Below, one piece after another: positions 31,906-43,594 of a DNA stretch of 64,000 nucleotides. Position 1 is the first letter of the stretch. Each line of letters begins with the position of its first letter. Below the pieces are notes generated by a model, which made no database searches, had not been told where the DNA came from, and worked only from the letters and a program-made list of their open reading frames with translations. Made by a program: the position numbers and the translations under genes. Source of the stretch: Hexactinellida sp. DTS-2022 (Eukaryota > Porifera > Hexactinellida); contig JAPNXP010000014.1 of assembly GCA_028753945.1 (NCBI GenBank), positions 2,604,001 to 2,668,000 of the forward strand. The letters run 5' to 3'.

Positions 31906-34072
31906 TCACTTTGACTGCAACTTTCGTAGCTTTTTATTCGATCTTGTAGGATTGTTTAGGCCACGTTTAGAATTCAAATTTCTTATTTTATTCTTCAATA
32001 AACAATTAGTAGTAACAGAGAGAATTTGAGCCAGATAGTACATAAAAGATTTCTGGCAGTCATGACATTCATTTCTCCAGAATTCGAAACTAACAAATTC
32101 TATTCTTGATATCGCTAATTGAATTAGAACCTTTCTGTCTGATTCAGCAATGAATTGTCTCAACAAAATGGGTTCTGTTCAAGAATAGTAAGTATTTGCC
32201 ATTGAATAGTAACTTCGCTTATTACATCATTGGATGAGTATTTAAGTCCACCCCGGTCAGCTAAGTGAATTAGTTTAAGATCGGACTCTTCACACTCGAG
32301 AGAGAAAATATTCTAGTTCAGTGAGTAGAGATACACAATGATCACAATATATAGTGAATTTAGACTTCTTTGAATAAAGCATATTCTTACAAATGTTCTG
32401 AACTGCATATCCACCAATAATAGCCAATGCTTGGCGGATTTCCACTGTAGGTGAGAATTCAAAATTTTCATGTAGAAGAGAAGAATAAATGTTCAAGTCT
32501 GATTGGCGAACTCCTGCATCCTGTTGAACTGAAAAACCTCAAACGAATTCCTTTAGTGACGACTCATATTTGCCATCTTGGGCTTGGTACAACTTCAGAA
32601 TGTTACCAATCTTGATCCGTCGCTCACTCTCAAGAACTTGACAAAAGGAAACGTTGTATTGGCAACCAGATAATAGCCGTTAAACGCCAAAATGCTTCTC
32701 TAGAGAGTCGTTTTGTAAGAATCCGGTTAACACATAGGAAAATCCACATTCATCGCTGGTCAAATGATTGATAATTTTAGGAATGACTTTAGTAGTGTGA
32801 ATTAAGCTGGTAAAGGTCTGTGGGTTAAGTTTGCAGGATTTTCCTGTACAGCTATGTATTTTCCAGTTCTCAAGCCAAGATCAAAATTTTGCAAGAAATT
32901 CAAAACGTTCATCTTTGTGTTTGAATACTTTGGAATCAGAATCACGTAGACGAATATCTTTAGCAGGACAATGAATGTTGCACATCTTCCAAAATATGGA
33001 TATAAGATCGATAAATTGATGAGTCTGGTTGAAATTTTGTTTCTCTGGTTGAATACAAAGATAGCGTTGCGTGTTGATTGATCCCAAACTGCTAGAGCTA
33101 AGGGTACACTTTGTATCTCAAAGGTTGATGGCCAGACTGCTTGTGAAGTTAACTTGTGGGCTGTCTTAGCATTTGAAAACTCGAACTTGTACAAGTTCCT
33201 GATATCCTGGAAAGAAGCCGTTACTAGTTGATAAGGAAAGGTATTATTGAAATAATCAGTATAGATGGGGAAATAAGCGTGGTAAGGGGATCTTTCTGAT
33301 TTATCCAGTTATTCCGAATACATTTAACAATATGTACTGGATCGAACATCAAGAATATAGCTCGAGTGGGATCTGCTAGGTTCGCAAAACTAAACTGCAA
33401 GTAAGATGAATTAGCTAACGATTTGAATAAACTCACGTTCAACTGGTAATCGTCAGTGCAGATTGTTATTACCTTTAGGCCACAACTTTCGATGTCTATG
33501 ATTACTTGATTAACTACTGGAAGTAATTCAGAAGATTTAGCATTACAACATGGAAGGAGTCTTACAATTTCGGACCATTTCGTGAAGAGACTTGAAATTT
33601 GAAAAGCCAAAACAGTTTTAGCTGGATCCAGGTCAGAAGATTGGCTGACAGACGTGATGGAATCGGGATTAATAAAAGGCGACCAAAGATTCTTCCTCCC
33701 TTGTAGGTATACTTAGACTGTACGTGAATTTCATCAAGTTTTAAAATAACATGTCTTTTGAACTTATCAAAATTCTGGCACTCAACTTTCAAATAATCAA
33801 CAAAATTTGTATCTAAACCAATGTTAGAATAGATTCTTCTGAGTGTTGAAGGATGGGGTAAACTAAGACAATTCAATGATTGCAAATCTGTAACAACCAG
33901 AAGATATTAATTGAGCTTTAAGGGAGAAGACTAATGTCAAGACGTTATGGCCACGTCTTGTTTTCGGCATATCTAAGTTTTCGAGCTGACAGAGAATATA
34001 CGTATTGCAAACGATTAAGTAAAGTTTGAGAATCATGTATTGTGGTGTCTTCGTTACACAGTGGTCCAGCAT
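31906..34072 (-). pseudogene. Decayed P-element/THAP9-type transposase
   Basis: Minus-strand blocks in order. LPHPSTLRRIYSNIG, then HVILKLDEIHVQ with the first catalytic aspartate and YKGGRIFG (33562-33885). Then ITICTDDYQLNVSLFKSL with the second aspartate and FDPVHIVKCIRNNW (33224-33610). Then AHKLTSQAVWPS (32802-33194), LQNDSLEKHFG with the catalytic glutamate and SGCQYNVS (about 32650-32745), and a C-terminal IIGGYAV...CDHC block (32290-32496). This is the P superfamily, related to human THAP9. Frames are broken in several places; an N-terminal THAP finger and termini were not found. Confidence 0.85.
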
Positions 34073-34079
34073 CTTCGAA

Positions 34080-35091
34080 GAGGCAAAAAATTGACCACGT
34101 CAAATCGTTTCGAAACTATTATAATCGATTTCAGCGGAGTCGAAAACCCTAGAATCCGTAATTTTTTGATGATCAAACGTAAATATATTTGGACTATGCT
34201 CTGGTAAACCTTGACTTGCAAACAGAATTTAATAACAATATTTTTTGAAATTTTTCTATCTTATTTTTGTGTCTTTTCTTATTTGGAGGATTTTAAATTT
34301 GGAAGGAATGTTTCTAAATCAATTTTAAGTGTACTTTAAGATAAACACAACATCAGAGCTCTAAAGGATGAGTGTAAGTAGATATTAGTACATGAAGACC
34401 TAAAAAGAAATTAGTTGATCGATAGAAGTTTATTGTGTAATAACTTTTGACGCGTTTCAAAGCGTTAGATGAAATTAATTTCATTTGAAAGATCATTATA
34501 TTCTGAAAAGATATCATATAGGGTTCTGGGTAGCGCGGAGGCGCGCGGATGGTCGTTTAGCAGCTGGAAGGGAGTGCGGTACACATCATTTTAAGAAGAA
34601 AAAATGTATCGAAAAATATTTTTTTATTATGGTTAAATAGAAAGTGTAAAATACTCGTACAATAACACGCATTATAGTAACGAATGGATTGATTATCTAC
34701 GCTTGTATAAATTTGTAAACGAACTCCTGGAAAAATATTTCAAATCATGATTTAAATGTTTCAATTCCATTATTGAAACCATGAACTTGATACGCTTTTA
34801 ATAATTAATGGTTAATAATTGAAGTTTAATAAGATCGTGAATAAAGCCAGTGAAGATTCATTGAAACACAATTGTACTGTAAATCTTCAAAGCCATAAGA
34901 TAACCATATAATAATAAATGCATTCGTTTAATGAGGATATAAATAGAATAAATAATAAATCAATACATTTGCATTTACAACTATCAATTTTGCACGTACA
35001 GTAACCAACGAGACAAGATAATGAATAATCTAGGAGCATACAACCTCTTAAAAGGACATAATGAAATGTAAATGATGCCACAAATGATTTT
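34080..35091. other. No recognised feature
   Basis: AT-rich, with a short GCGCGGAGGCGCGCGG patch at about 34533. No gene, terminal repeat or RNA recognised. Confidence 0.4.
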
Positions 35092-36030
35092 TTGGAGATA
35101 TTTCAGCTACCTGAAACAGAGTATGAACATTTTCGCTACCGTTTTAGGGACTTAATTTCAGAGCGAGTGCGATTTCGTAAAAATGGTAAATTGGACAGCT
35201 GGAATGATACTCCCTTTCAATCCCAAAGCGAATTACTTATCGATGACCTAGAATTGTCTAAATGTTCAATTATCTCCGGTAAATCAATAGATACTGGAAA
35301 AAAAATCTTCATTGAAGAGAAAGTCCTAAAATCTAGGAAACATATCTGCACTGTAACGAAGGAATCTCTGAAACACAGACTTAATATCCTCCTAGATCAT
35401 ATTGCTTTTATTGCTGAAAGAGAGTCAGTTACTGCAAAACAAATAGCAGCAATGTCACTGGAGCTTATTGCAAATAAGGATTATGAGGAAAACTTCGGAA
35501 GTTTGCAAAGAAATCGCTGAAACTGGGGTATTAGCAGAAACGAATTGCAAATTACAGTTTGATAAGGCAGCGCATTGATGGATATCCTGGAAATAGGTAA
35601 CGAAAATACACTGAATTGCGAGTCATTTGTAAACCAGAAGGTTTTACAATCCCCACATACAATAAACTAGCCACTTATAGGCGCGAACTGGCACTCTAGT
35701 CATATTGAAATTGTGAACCATCGTGATGGTTATCCAATTGGGGTAGGTATCGCGTACTCGAAAATTCTAACTTTTACAACCGAAAGAATGTCAAAACAAT
35801 TGAGTATTGATACTACCAAATTTCCATTAACAATAGATGTCGCAGATGGCCTAGATGGATCAGGCAGCTATAAAGTCTATAATCAACTTCAGACTAACAC
35901 AGATTTTTCAACAAAAAATTTCATACTCTTCGCTTTTAAAATCCTCAAGATAACATCCAAAAATTGTGAAATATTATGGTCAAACGATACTCCTAATTCT
36001 CCTTATGTTACTAGACCTGAAGTCCTGCAG
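35092..36030 (+). pseudogene. RAG1/Transib-like transposase fragment
   Basis: Two frames, 35092-35520 and 35713-36030, with partly readable sequence between (a CKPEGF-type block). The second holds FPLTIDVADGLDGSGSYKVY, then TKNFILFAFKILKI, then NDTPNSPYVTRPEVL. Vertebrate RAG1 has the same order around its first catalytic aspartate: a CDGMGD loop, a FSFT strand, then KPNSELCCKPLCL. The shared D-G-x-G loop and PNS-P-L box argue for the RAG1/Transib group. It is cut off at 36030 by a Harbinger-like terminus, so the other catalytic residues are absent. No termini identified. Another DDE family with a similar loop cannot be excluded without a search. Confidence 0.55.
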
Positions 36031-36085
36031 GGCCCGTATTCACTAAGATTACTTAGTACTTAAGTACTAAGTATATACTTAAGGT
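36031..36085 (+). mobile_element. Harbinger-like terminus
   Basis: Starts GGGCCCGTATTCACTAAG, followed by a CTTAGTACTTAAGTACTAAG palindrome. The first ~55 bp match the reverse complement of the terminus ending at 58287. It interrupts the RAG1-like frame. No 3-bp TSD could be paired. Confidence 0.55.
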
Positions 36086-36505
36086 TATTTTCTGCATAGT
36101 CGTTATCAGACAGTGTTCGCTGTCTGAAGATGGGTCACTCGATAGGGTTGCTATCATTTTTGACAATTGAATGTTCAAAAATCCACCGTTGTTAAAGAAA
36201 TTAATTGAAATCTAACATGGTCATGTGATTGTCTGATTAACGAAAATTCCATGCTGATTACGAATATCATATTTATTTAATATGCCCACACTCAAACATA
36301 CTGGAGTTTCTCGTAATATGCTGGAATAAAAAAATCTGAAAATAGAAAATAAAAATAATATAATAAATCCCTCCCTTGTCTTCAGATACAATAAAATGTA
36401 CTTAGCTTTAGGGTATACATAAATAAAACTCGTTGTTCTTTCCTAGTTTGAGAAGACAAATGAATCATGGTTACAAATTTTAATCTGTAGGCTTTAAAAT
36501 AACTT
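36086..36505. other. Dispersed repeat plus 3' sequence of the next exon
   Basis: 36086-36270 shares GCATAGTC, ACTCGATAGGG and GCTGATTACGAATATC with about 8390-8580. 36300-36505 lies downstream of the stop of the minus-strand exon 36506-36609 and would be its 3' UTR. Confidence 0.4.
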
Positions 36506-36609
36506 TCAATTCGTACGTAATTCTGCGACATATTGCTCAACCAAAGGTAATCTGTCCTTCATTGTACGTCGTACCGCCCTAGCGCCGATGCAGTCGCGGA
36601 TAAAATTCA
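36506..36609 (-). CDS. Terminal coding exon of an unidentified host gene
   Basis: Reading the minus strand, a TTTCTTTATAG acceptor at 36610-36620 is followed by 104 bases. These are two of a split codon, then 33 codons (NFIRDCIGARAVRRT, MKDRLPLVEQYVAELRTN), then TGA at 36508-36506. Composition is clearly more GC-rich and codon-like than its AT-rich surroundings, and the predicted end is a charged, amphipathic helix. I do not recognise the protein. No upstream exon identified in the window. Confidence 0.55.
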
Positions 36610-37081
36610 CTATAAAGAAAGATAAATAATATATTTCAAAATAGTTATTGAATAAGAAACTTACATTTCTTGTATCAAAGTATCAATTTTTATAAAACAA
36701 TCAATTTTGCACATATTAATACGCTACGATTGAATTATAATTGTAGTATAGATTGAACAATGTACTACTACAAGAACAAACATTTAGCATGACAGGAACA
36801 TTATAATGTATAGTGCATTCACATTACATAAGAAACATAACTCACAATTTCAACAACAAACATAAATGTATTTCCGGATACATACAATTCGTGATGTAGC
36901 AGATTTAATAATTAGCTAAAAAAGTTCTCGTATAATGACATTTTTCCAGAGATTTCAAGGAATTTCATGACGATTATGCCATCAAATTAGTAAAGCATCA
37001 TACATATCTGGTATAGCAACTTCCAGGAGGATGCAAGGCCACTCAAAATATTTTTTAGAATTTCTTCCAAATTCAAATTCT
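36610..37081. other. Probable intron, nothing else seen
   Basis: AT-rich sequence upstream (minus strand) of the exon 36506-36609. Confidence 0.4.
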
Positions 37082-37213
37082 AGTATAATCACAGGCGCCG
37101 AAACTCTCCAGCGCCAGGGAGGGTGTAACTTTACATTAAAATGTGAAAGGTCAAAAAAACTATTCCTATGGTACATGGACGCAAAGTTTTACAAGTATGA
37201 GGTTAAAGTTGGG

Positions 37214-37367
37214 CAGAGGCGGCGCGGCTTTTGGGGGCCCTCGGGTGATCGACCTTTTAGGGCCCCACCTTTTTTGGAAGCCCCCAGTCCCCTACATAAA
37301 TTCTTTGTAATCGGTTGAGGGGCCCGCGGTTGAATCAATCAATGCGGGTCCGGCCGCGCCGCCAATG
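37214..37367. mobile_element. hAT MITE, GGCGGCGC family
   Basis: Ends CAGAGGCGGCGCGGC and (other strand) CATTGGCGGCGCGGCC, exact 8-bp TSD AAGTTGGG (37206-37213, 37368-37375). 154 bp. Related ends at 42071-42192 and 57304-57618. Confidence 0.92.
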
Positions 37368-37461
37368 AAGTTGGGGGGCGCTGAGCGAGTTTTGCGAGCG
37401 ACCTTTTGGGGGTTCTGGGGGCAAGCCCCCCAGAAAGAAATGGACTGCGAAATACCTAGAA

Positions 37462-38622
37462 CACAGTGGGCATTTTCAGGGGTATAAGTGGAAATAGGAA
37501 AACTATGCTAGATAGACTCTAATGAAGTATTATTGACATATAGGTTATCGGTAGCTGCAAACCGAATGGCATCATCAAAAATGATATATGTAGTCTCCTA
37601 ACAGTAGTTTTGGACGATCAATGGTAAATTCATGATTTATTATATTTTTGGTTTTGTAACAATCATATATTAATCACCCATTATTATTGATAATACATCT
37701 TAAACTTGGGTAAAATAATTGAAATGTTAGCCTTATCCAGGTATTCTATATCTCATTGAATTTATAGAAGGGTAGATGGATGCTGAGTGTAACTATCGCA
37801 GATGCAATTACTCTTAGGAAACCCTAGATAGTTTTAGGTAGCATAGTTGTATACTATGGAACATTGCTAGCGCCTATATTTCTTCCGGATCTCATAAAAT
37901 TATTTACTGAAATTCAAAAAAATGGATGAATTTCTAACTTGGTATGCTGATTGAGAGATTTGACTTTAAAATATCATAAACTGCTTTGTTATTCATTATC
38001 ACTATCAGTTAATGGAAGAAAAAAACTAAATTAATTGGATAAATAGTGGAGAAATTCAATTTACATTATATGAATTTTCTGAGGGGACAATGGTAAATTG
38101 AAAAAATCATTCCGGGGCGGGTTTGGGCGGATGCAAAACTAATATAAATATTTTGCTAATATGTCGATGTAACATTTAAAAGCATTAGAATATGTGACCA
38201 CGACCGAGCACCTAAAGTTTTTGAACCAAAATGCCAAATAAATTTCCGTCCGAAATCCATAAATCCTTCCATAAGATATTGTAAATTTAGCTTCAATTCC
38301 ACAATGAAATTATATTTATAGCAATGACATCAAGAAGTTACAGTCTTGAGTCTTGATATAAATTACATATTGATAGTATGAATCATCATTTGGGTAGAAA
38401 TCGTACAAGTTTGATTACGATCTTAATATCACAACAGAATTATTGATAGAAAATATATTTAGATCAGTCATTCCAATTCATATTATTCGCTACCCCGATA
38501 GTATATGACTTCAAAAATTAGTATTTCTAGGTTTGAAACAATGGTGAATCTGAATAAATATAAAAGTTCGTAATCCAAGGGTGTTGACAAATAACTCTAT
38601 TTCCCCTGGTTTGCCCACTGTG
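37462..38622 (+). mobile_element. CACAGTG-ended element (Transib/RAG-like), copy 2
   Basis: Begins CACAGTGGGCATTTTCAGGG and ends, on the other strand, CACAGTGGGCAAACCAGGGG. Flanked by exact 5-bp TSD TAGAA (37457-37461, 38623-38627). 1161 bp and homologous along its length to 30446-31584. A 5-bp TSD with CAC-type ends is the Transib pattern. Non-coding. Confidence 0.78.
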
Positions 38623-39082
38623 TAGAAATCGATTTGTTTTGAATGAATTATGTATATTTACTGTCCTAAATGATATTGTAAATTGTATTTTTAATCCAGA
38701 GGGAACTGTAACACCCGCACTAATAATGTTACCCCCATTCATTTTTATTTGGGGCGCACGCCCCAACGCGGACCCCCTTGTTTCCGCCACTGTTATGGTG
38801 GCTGAAAATCATTATGTTGGACGGGCATAATTGTATACATATATAAATTATCCAATGTTATTTAGAAAAACTCCTTATGGAAATATAATTTTTCAATGGG
38901 TCTACGTGTATGTTTTATACTTGTAATATTATAAGAATATGTCTAATATACCCTCCCTGACCAGGAGGGGTATATCTTTCCTGACTGTTTCCTCGCCAGG
39001 GGGGGGTGAAACCCTCCCTGACAAAAACCAGGGAGGGTGTAACCCCCCTGACCCCCCCACTTTCGGCGCCTATGAGTATAAT

Positions 39083-40439
39083 GGTAGTGTATCAAAACAT
39101 TTCGAAGTTATTTCCATTCCGCCTTAACATTAATACAATCCGGACAAACAAGCAAATAAACAAACACACAACAATCAAATTCTAATAATAAATATACAAT
39201 ACTTCTTTGAGCTCTGTCGCAAAACATTCGGTCCGTATTGTTTTTTCTACGTCCGGACCAAAAACAACAAGAACCAATGTTTTGAGACAGTTCAACATGC
39301 AGGTGACGTGACAGGTCAACAAAGTCTTCCATGTTGACCAGTCTTCTAAGTATATAATAGAGTTCAACAATTATATCAAATTTATTCTAAGGAGCTACAA
39401 CAGAGGAGGCAATTTCGATAGCTAATCATCTTTAGCTATTCTAAAATATATAAGGTAAACCCACACTCCCCCACGAATATTATTCTCAAATATTTCGAAC
39501 GTTTATTCGAATGTTCGTTGCAGGCCTAAATTAAATTTTACATTAAAAAAAAGTAACAATACTCGTACAGTGCAAATGATAACTCATCGACTCTTCCATG
39601 GGTGTTGGTCACGAAATGGATTATAGACGAATAGGAAGTCGGGTATTGCGAGTATTTTGAGACCTACTTTTTGATTCTAGCACCTCGGGTGTCTAAGAAA
39701 AAATAGACAAGAAAACGTACCCTCGCATGGTATTATAGGCCATAAAGTATCACATTTTCACTTTTTGTTATTTTTTTTGATGAATTGTAGATTATTTTAG
39801 TCAGTGATTGATTGGATAAAGTATTGAAAACAACAAACTTACTAATGTTGAGGAATACAGAATTGAGAATCGTTAAAAGTGGTGAAACCAATGTTTTGGT
39901 TTAGAAAATAGCTCATAACAATGAAAATACGATTGGTGGAGACTCAAAACAAATTACAAACGTTAGATATGGTAGTTTTGCTGTACTTTTACCACAAATA
40001 ACAAATCGTGTTTTGTTGTATCTGTAAGGTAATTTCCGATTTATTTCCATGCGTGGACACCCTTAATAATTTTTAAATTTTTTTAAAATGTCGCCATTTT
40101 GTGATTTAGTAGTCTTTGGGGTATGAAATATATCCCTATATTAGTATTCCTATTATAAAATTATTAGAAAATAGGAAGAAACTGAAATTTATGATATTTG
40201 AAAAAAATTTCATTTTACCATAAATTGTTACCGTCATCATTAAATTGCGCCTAAACAGCTTAACCACAAATCTGATATTCTCAAAAGTGGTTCTAATGGA
40301 CTCGCAATGGTTGATTACCCCATATACAACCCAAATAACAACAATAGGAGGCATAGTTTATCCTAAAATGAAAATTAGAAACTGGCCTTCTCGTTTTATG
40401 GCCTTCTCGGTGACATATCTAGCCGTATATTAAGTAGGC
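39083..40439. other. Mostly unresolved; Helitron-like 5' fragment at 39110-39195
   Basis: 39110-39195 matches the 5' part of the Helitron-like elements (TTAATACAATCCGGACAAAC and AACACACAACAATC). About 39590-40130 shares GATAGGAAGTCGGGTATTGCGA with 58890-58915, a diverged dispersed repeat. No gene recognised; 40138-40439 may be upstream Helitron coding DNA, too decayed to read. Confidence 0.4.
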
Positions 40440-40983
40440 CATGACCTAACTAACTGCATGGTTCGTAGTTAATCGAAAATACCCATTGCCCTACAACTCA
40501 CTGTAAATGAAAACAAGTTCTATGGGACATGTTATCGTGATAACACGTGTGTATTCTGCTCATCCAGGGAGGCACCTCGTTTCTACCTAAATATAGTTTC
40601 AAACCATGTCACAGGCTGCATGAATTTTAATGGTATGCTTGCTCTCACTGATGGCACGGTATGTGACACCTTTGAGGAGGCTGCTATAAGACCATGTCTG
40701 TTGGAGGATGATCAAGCAGCTGATCAGTGTTTGGCTGAGGTTAACTAACTATTCATGACCTATTTGTTAAGCTACATCTAATCCATTCGATCTTTGGGAT
40801 AAGTACAAAGCCTCCTCACTGAGGACTTCAAATGTCGTACTACTACTATATTTGGTAATGTTGAACTCAACGAGCATATCTTAAATATTGTTTGGTTGAT
40901 CTTGAGTACCGACTGCAGAAACATGGAAAGTCTACCTGATTACCCAGGTACGCCGATCGTTACCAACATAGGGGCCGATCTTA
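40440..40983 (+). pseudogene. Helitron helicase fragment
   Basis: The plus strand shows REAPRFYLNIVSNHVTGC, then LALTDGTVCDTFEEAAIRPC, LLEDDQAADQCLAEV, NPFDLWDKYKAS and LLTEDF blocks. Helitron Rep-helicase proteins have this series (GERFYLR..., TFREAA..GLLEDD..., NP..LW...L.ED) just ahead of the Pif1-type helicase core. The blocks lie in more than one frame with stops. It is cut off at its 3' side by the hAT element 40992-41688. No HUH nuclease motif found here. Confidence 0.75.
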
Positions 40984-40991
40984 GTAGGAAC

Positions 40992-41688
40992 CAGAGATGG
41001 AACTGGTCGAGGTTTTCATGACCCGACCCGACCGGACCTGTGCAGTTGGAAATTTGAACCGACCCGACCGGCCGTTCGACCGGTCAATCATAGCAAGCAA
41101 TAATTTATAAATAATAGAATAAGAATCTACTGTAGTGTCATGTCATATAATTTAGGAATGAATATTATGGCCAGACATGGGGTCAAGTCCTTTCAAAAGG
41201 GCTTAAGTCCGGACTTAAGTCCTTTACTCTAATTCTTTAGAAATCCACACCGTATTTATTTGAATAAGTGCCCCGGCGCTTTTTTTTTAGTTTTGGGCTT
41301 GTTATGCCGATAAATCTAACTAAATTTCAGTCTTCTATATACACACACTCATTATTTGTAGAAATTATCGACCATATTTTGTATTCATCTCTTCCAATGC
41401 AAGGGCTTTAAAAGGACTCGAAGCACTTCTAAAAAGGGCTTAAGTCCTTTTGAATGGGCTTGACCCCATGTCTGAAATTTATGGCCATAGACCATTTATG
41501 CAAGCCTCATTTAAGACTACTAAGCTCTCAAGGGCTATTGGAGCCAGATTCAATCAAAACAAATTATGACATTATGATATCGAATAGATCATATAGAGAT
41601 CTCGACCGGCCGGTCAGGGTTCGACCGGTACCCGACCCGACACGACCGATCGACCGGTGCCGGTCAGACCCGACCGGTTCCGTCTCTG
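40992..41688. mobile_element. hAT element with CGACCGG repeats
   Basis: Ends CAGAGATGGAACTGGTCGAG and (other strand) CAGAGACGGAACCGGTCGGG, exact 8-bp TSD GTAGGAAC (40984-40991, 41689-41696). Subterminal regions are packed with CCCGACCGG motifs. Holds a nested hAT-like MITE at 41172-41474. Inserted in Helitron coding DNA. Confidence 0.92.
41172..41474. mobile_element. hAT-like MITE nested in 40992-41688
   Basis: Ends CAGACATGGGGTCAAGTCC and (other strand) CAGACATGGGGTCAAGCCC. The flanks share TTATGGC, but on the right it starts five bases after the CAG end, so the TSD is imperfect. AAGGGCTTAAGTCC motifs repeat inside. Confidence 0.7.
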
Positions 41689-41696
41689 GTAGGAAC

Positions 41697-42062
41697 CAGT
41701 CTTTGAGTGGGGCCAGTGGGCCCTCTAGCGGATCCCCACGTGTGCTTACTAACGTGAGTAATTCATTCAGTGATAATATCTTTATCTGGATTCCCAACCT
41801 AGTCAATCTCCCATTTGTATTCTTTTTGCCAGATTTGATGTTTGATGGTATTTTAACAGTTCCGGTAATATTAGGGATATGGATTTGCTCAATTGTTCCA
41901 TTAATTAATTGAGTCCTCTTATCAAAATGAGGATTGCCAGTAGTATTGGGTTATCTGCTGAACCAATTTCAAAGACTGTATAATCATTACATCGCCCTCT
42001 TATGAATAATTTGATGCACTAGCAGCACTACTACTATTGACTGGAATATATACAATATATAT
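41697..42062. other. No recognised feature
   Basis: May continue the Helitron interior interrupted at 40992; the plus frame to 41912 has no domain I recognise. Confidence 0.3.
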
Positions 42063-42070
42063 GCTCAAAT

Positions 42071-42192
42071 CAGAGGCGGCGCCAGGATTTTCAGGTAGGG
42101 AGATTTGGGGGGCCCACACTGTACAACAATGTTATTCTAGGGGGGGAAGCCTCAAAACAGGGGGGGCCATGGCCCCCCTGGCGCCGCCACTG
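42071..42192. mobile_element. hAT MITE, GGCGGCGC family
   Basis: Ends CAGAGGCGGCGCCAGGA and (other strand) CAGTGGCGGCGCCAGGG, exact 8-bp TSD GCTCAAAT (42063-42070, 42193-42200). 122 bp with G-rich runs. Confidence 0.94.
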
Positions 42193-42229
42193 GCTCAAAT
42201 ACATTTCATATAGTATTGGTCTATTAGGC

Positions 42230-42840
42230 TAATCAACCGCAGCAAAAAATTATGGTCTCAGCATATCCATTGTTTCACTGTAGAACACTTATACATACAT
42301 GATGATAACATCGTCTCGTGAATTTCGATTTTACAAATATTTTTTGAGATATTTGATTTTTTAGATTTCGCTAATGTTAAATACCCAAGTTGCGCCAACA
42401 TTCCCACAGAAGTGTAAATACAAGATATCAAGTTGAATGTTATTCTATCGTATAGTTCATGAATAGATCTGTGATTTGTCGGGTTGTATAAGCTCTAACA
42501 AAGTTAGAAGTATTTTTTTTTTGATGTTAAAAAAAAATCGGTCAAAAAAGCCCTCTTTTCTTCGATTTTCATGAAATTTCGTAACGATTAGGTCATAAAA
42601 TGTGAAGAATGCATCGAAAAGCTTATACAACCCGACAAATCACAGAACTACTCATAAACTATACGAGAGAAAAGGATTTAACATGATATCTGGTATATAA
42701 ACCTCTGGGCGAATGTTGGCGCAAACTCACTTTGTCCGTTTTGGTCATTTTTTGAAAAATTTGTCATAACTAGGGGTTAATATTAATAAAAAAAGCAAAA
42801 ATACCAAAAATTCTAGTTCTAGACCGATTTTCGAGATTTT
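42230..42840. repeat. Self-complementary dispersed repeat, copy 1
   Basis: Matches the reverse complement of about 54460-55065 over some 600 bp. Each copy is itself a broad inverted repeat around CTGTGATTTGTCGGGTTGTA and its complement. No TSD or coding sequence found; class unknown. Confidence 0.7.
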
Positions 42841-42883
42841 TTTGTGGATCTATATACTACATATATAGAAGTAGTGTTTAAAG

Positions 42884-43446
42884 CAGGGGTGCCCAAACTA
42901 TGAGTCGCGAATCAAATGTGATTCTTTTCCTGAAAAATATGATTCGCGAAACATTTGCTTCTTATTTTAATATACTATAATTTTTGAAAACAGCATTTTA
43001 CTTATTTTATCGTAAATACAATTATTATTGAATACAGTTAAAATTTATGATTCTACAAATATAATTAAGTTATTTCAATATTTTAAATCGTTCGTTTATT
43101 TCTTCCAAAAATCTTTGAGTAACTATTGTAACTTTATTCATGGAAGTCAAGGAAGATTGTGTGAGCGAAAATATATTTTGTTGGTATTTCTTTACAACAT
43201 TTAATGGACTCATTGACAATTTTGTATCCAATTGCAAGCAGTACCAACCATCACATTGATAAGAATTATATATTATTTATTTATTATAATAAATATATTA
43301 GAAATACATTTGATAACACCTGCTTTTTGTTTATTAATATTATTTGTTAATTAGGGGGTTTATGGAACCTCATTGTGGTCTATGATTCGAAAATTATATA
43401 TCATTTGAAATGTGATTCACCACATGAGAAAGGTTGGGCAGCCCTG
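42884..43446 (+). mobile_element. hAT MITE (CAGGGGTGCCCAAAC), inversion breakpoint copy 1
   Basis: Ends CAGGGGTGCCCAAACTATG and (other strand) CAGGGCTGCCCAACC. Left flank GTTTAAAG (42876-42883), right flank CACTACAC (43447-43454): the two do not match each other. They are the exact reverse complements of the flanks at the opposite ends of the inverted copy 56744-57217. 563 bp. Confidence 0.93.
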
Positions 43447-43594
43447 CACTACACAATTGCTAGTTGCAAAGGAATGCATGCATTATTATTTATTCAAATA
43501 GAGAACTTAATTATTATTTTGAATTTTGTATCTACCATTCTAACGATAAATTAACATTCCAAGTAACCATAAATCCATCAATTGTTTGTTGATA

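Larger units (their letters stand above)
37090..39074. mobile_element. hAT element with two nested insertions
   Basis: Ends CACAGGCGCCGAAACTC and (other strand) CATAGGCGCCGAAAGTG, with exact 8-bp TSD AGTATAAT (37082-37089, 39075-39082). C/G-rich subterminal repeats (CAGGGAGGGTGTAAC) occur near both ends. Contains the hAT MITE 37214-37367 and the CACAGTG element 37462-38622, leaving about 650 bp of its own. Non-coding. Confidence 0.92.

Noticed and set aside
38700-38800. hAT end GTTTCCGCCACTG near 38795
   Set aside because: Only one terminus could be seen and no partner or TSD was found.
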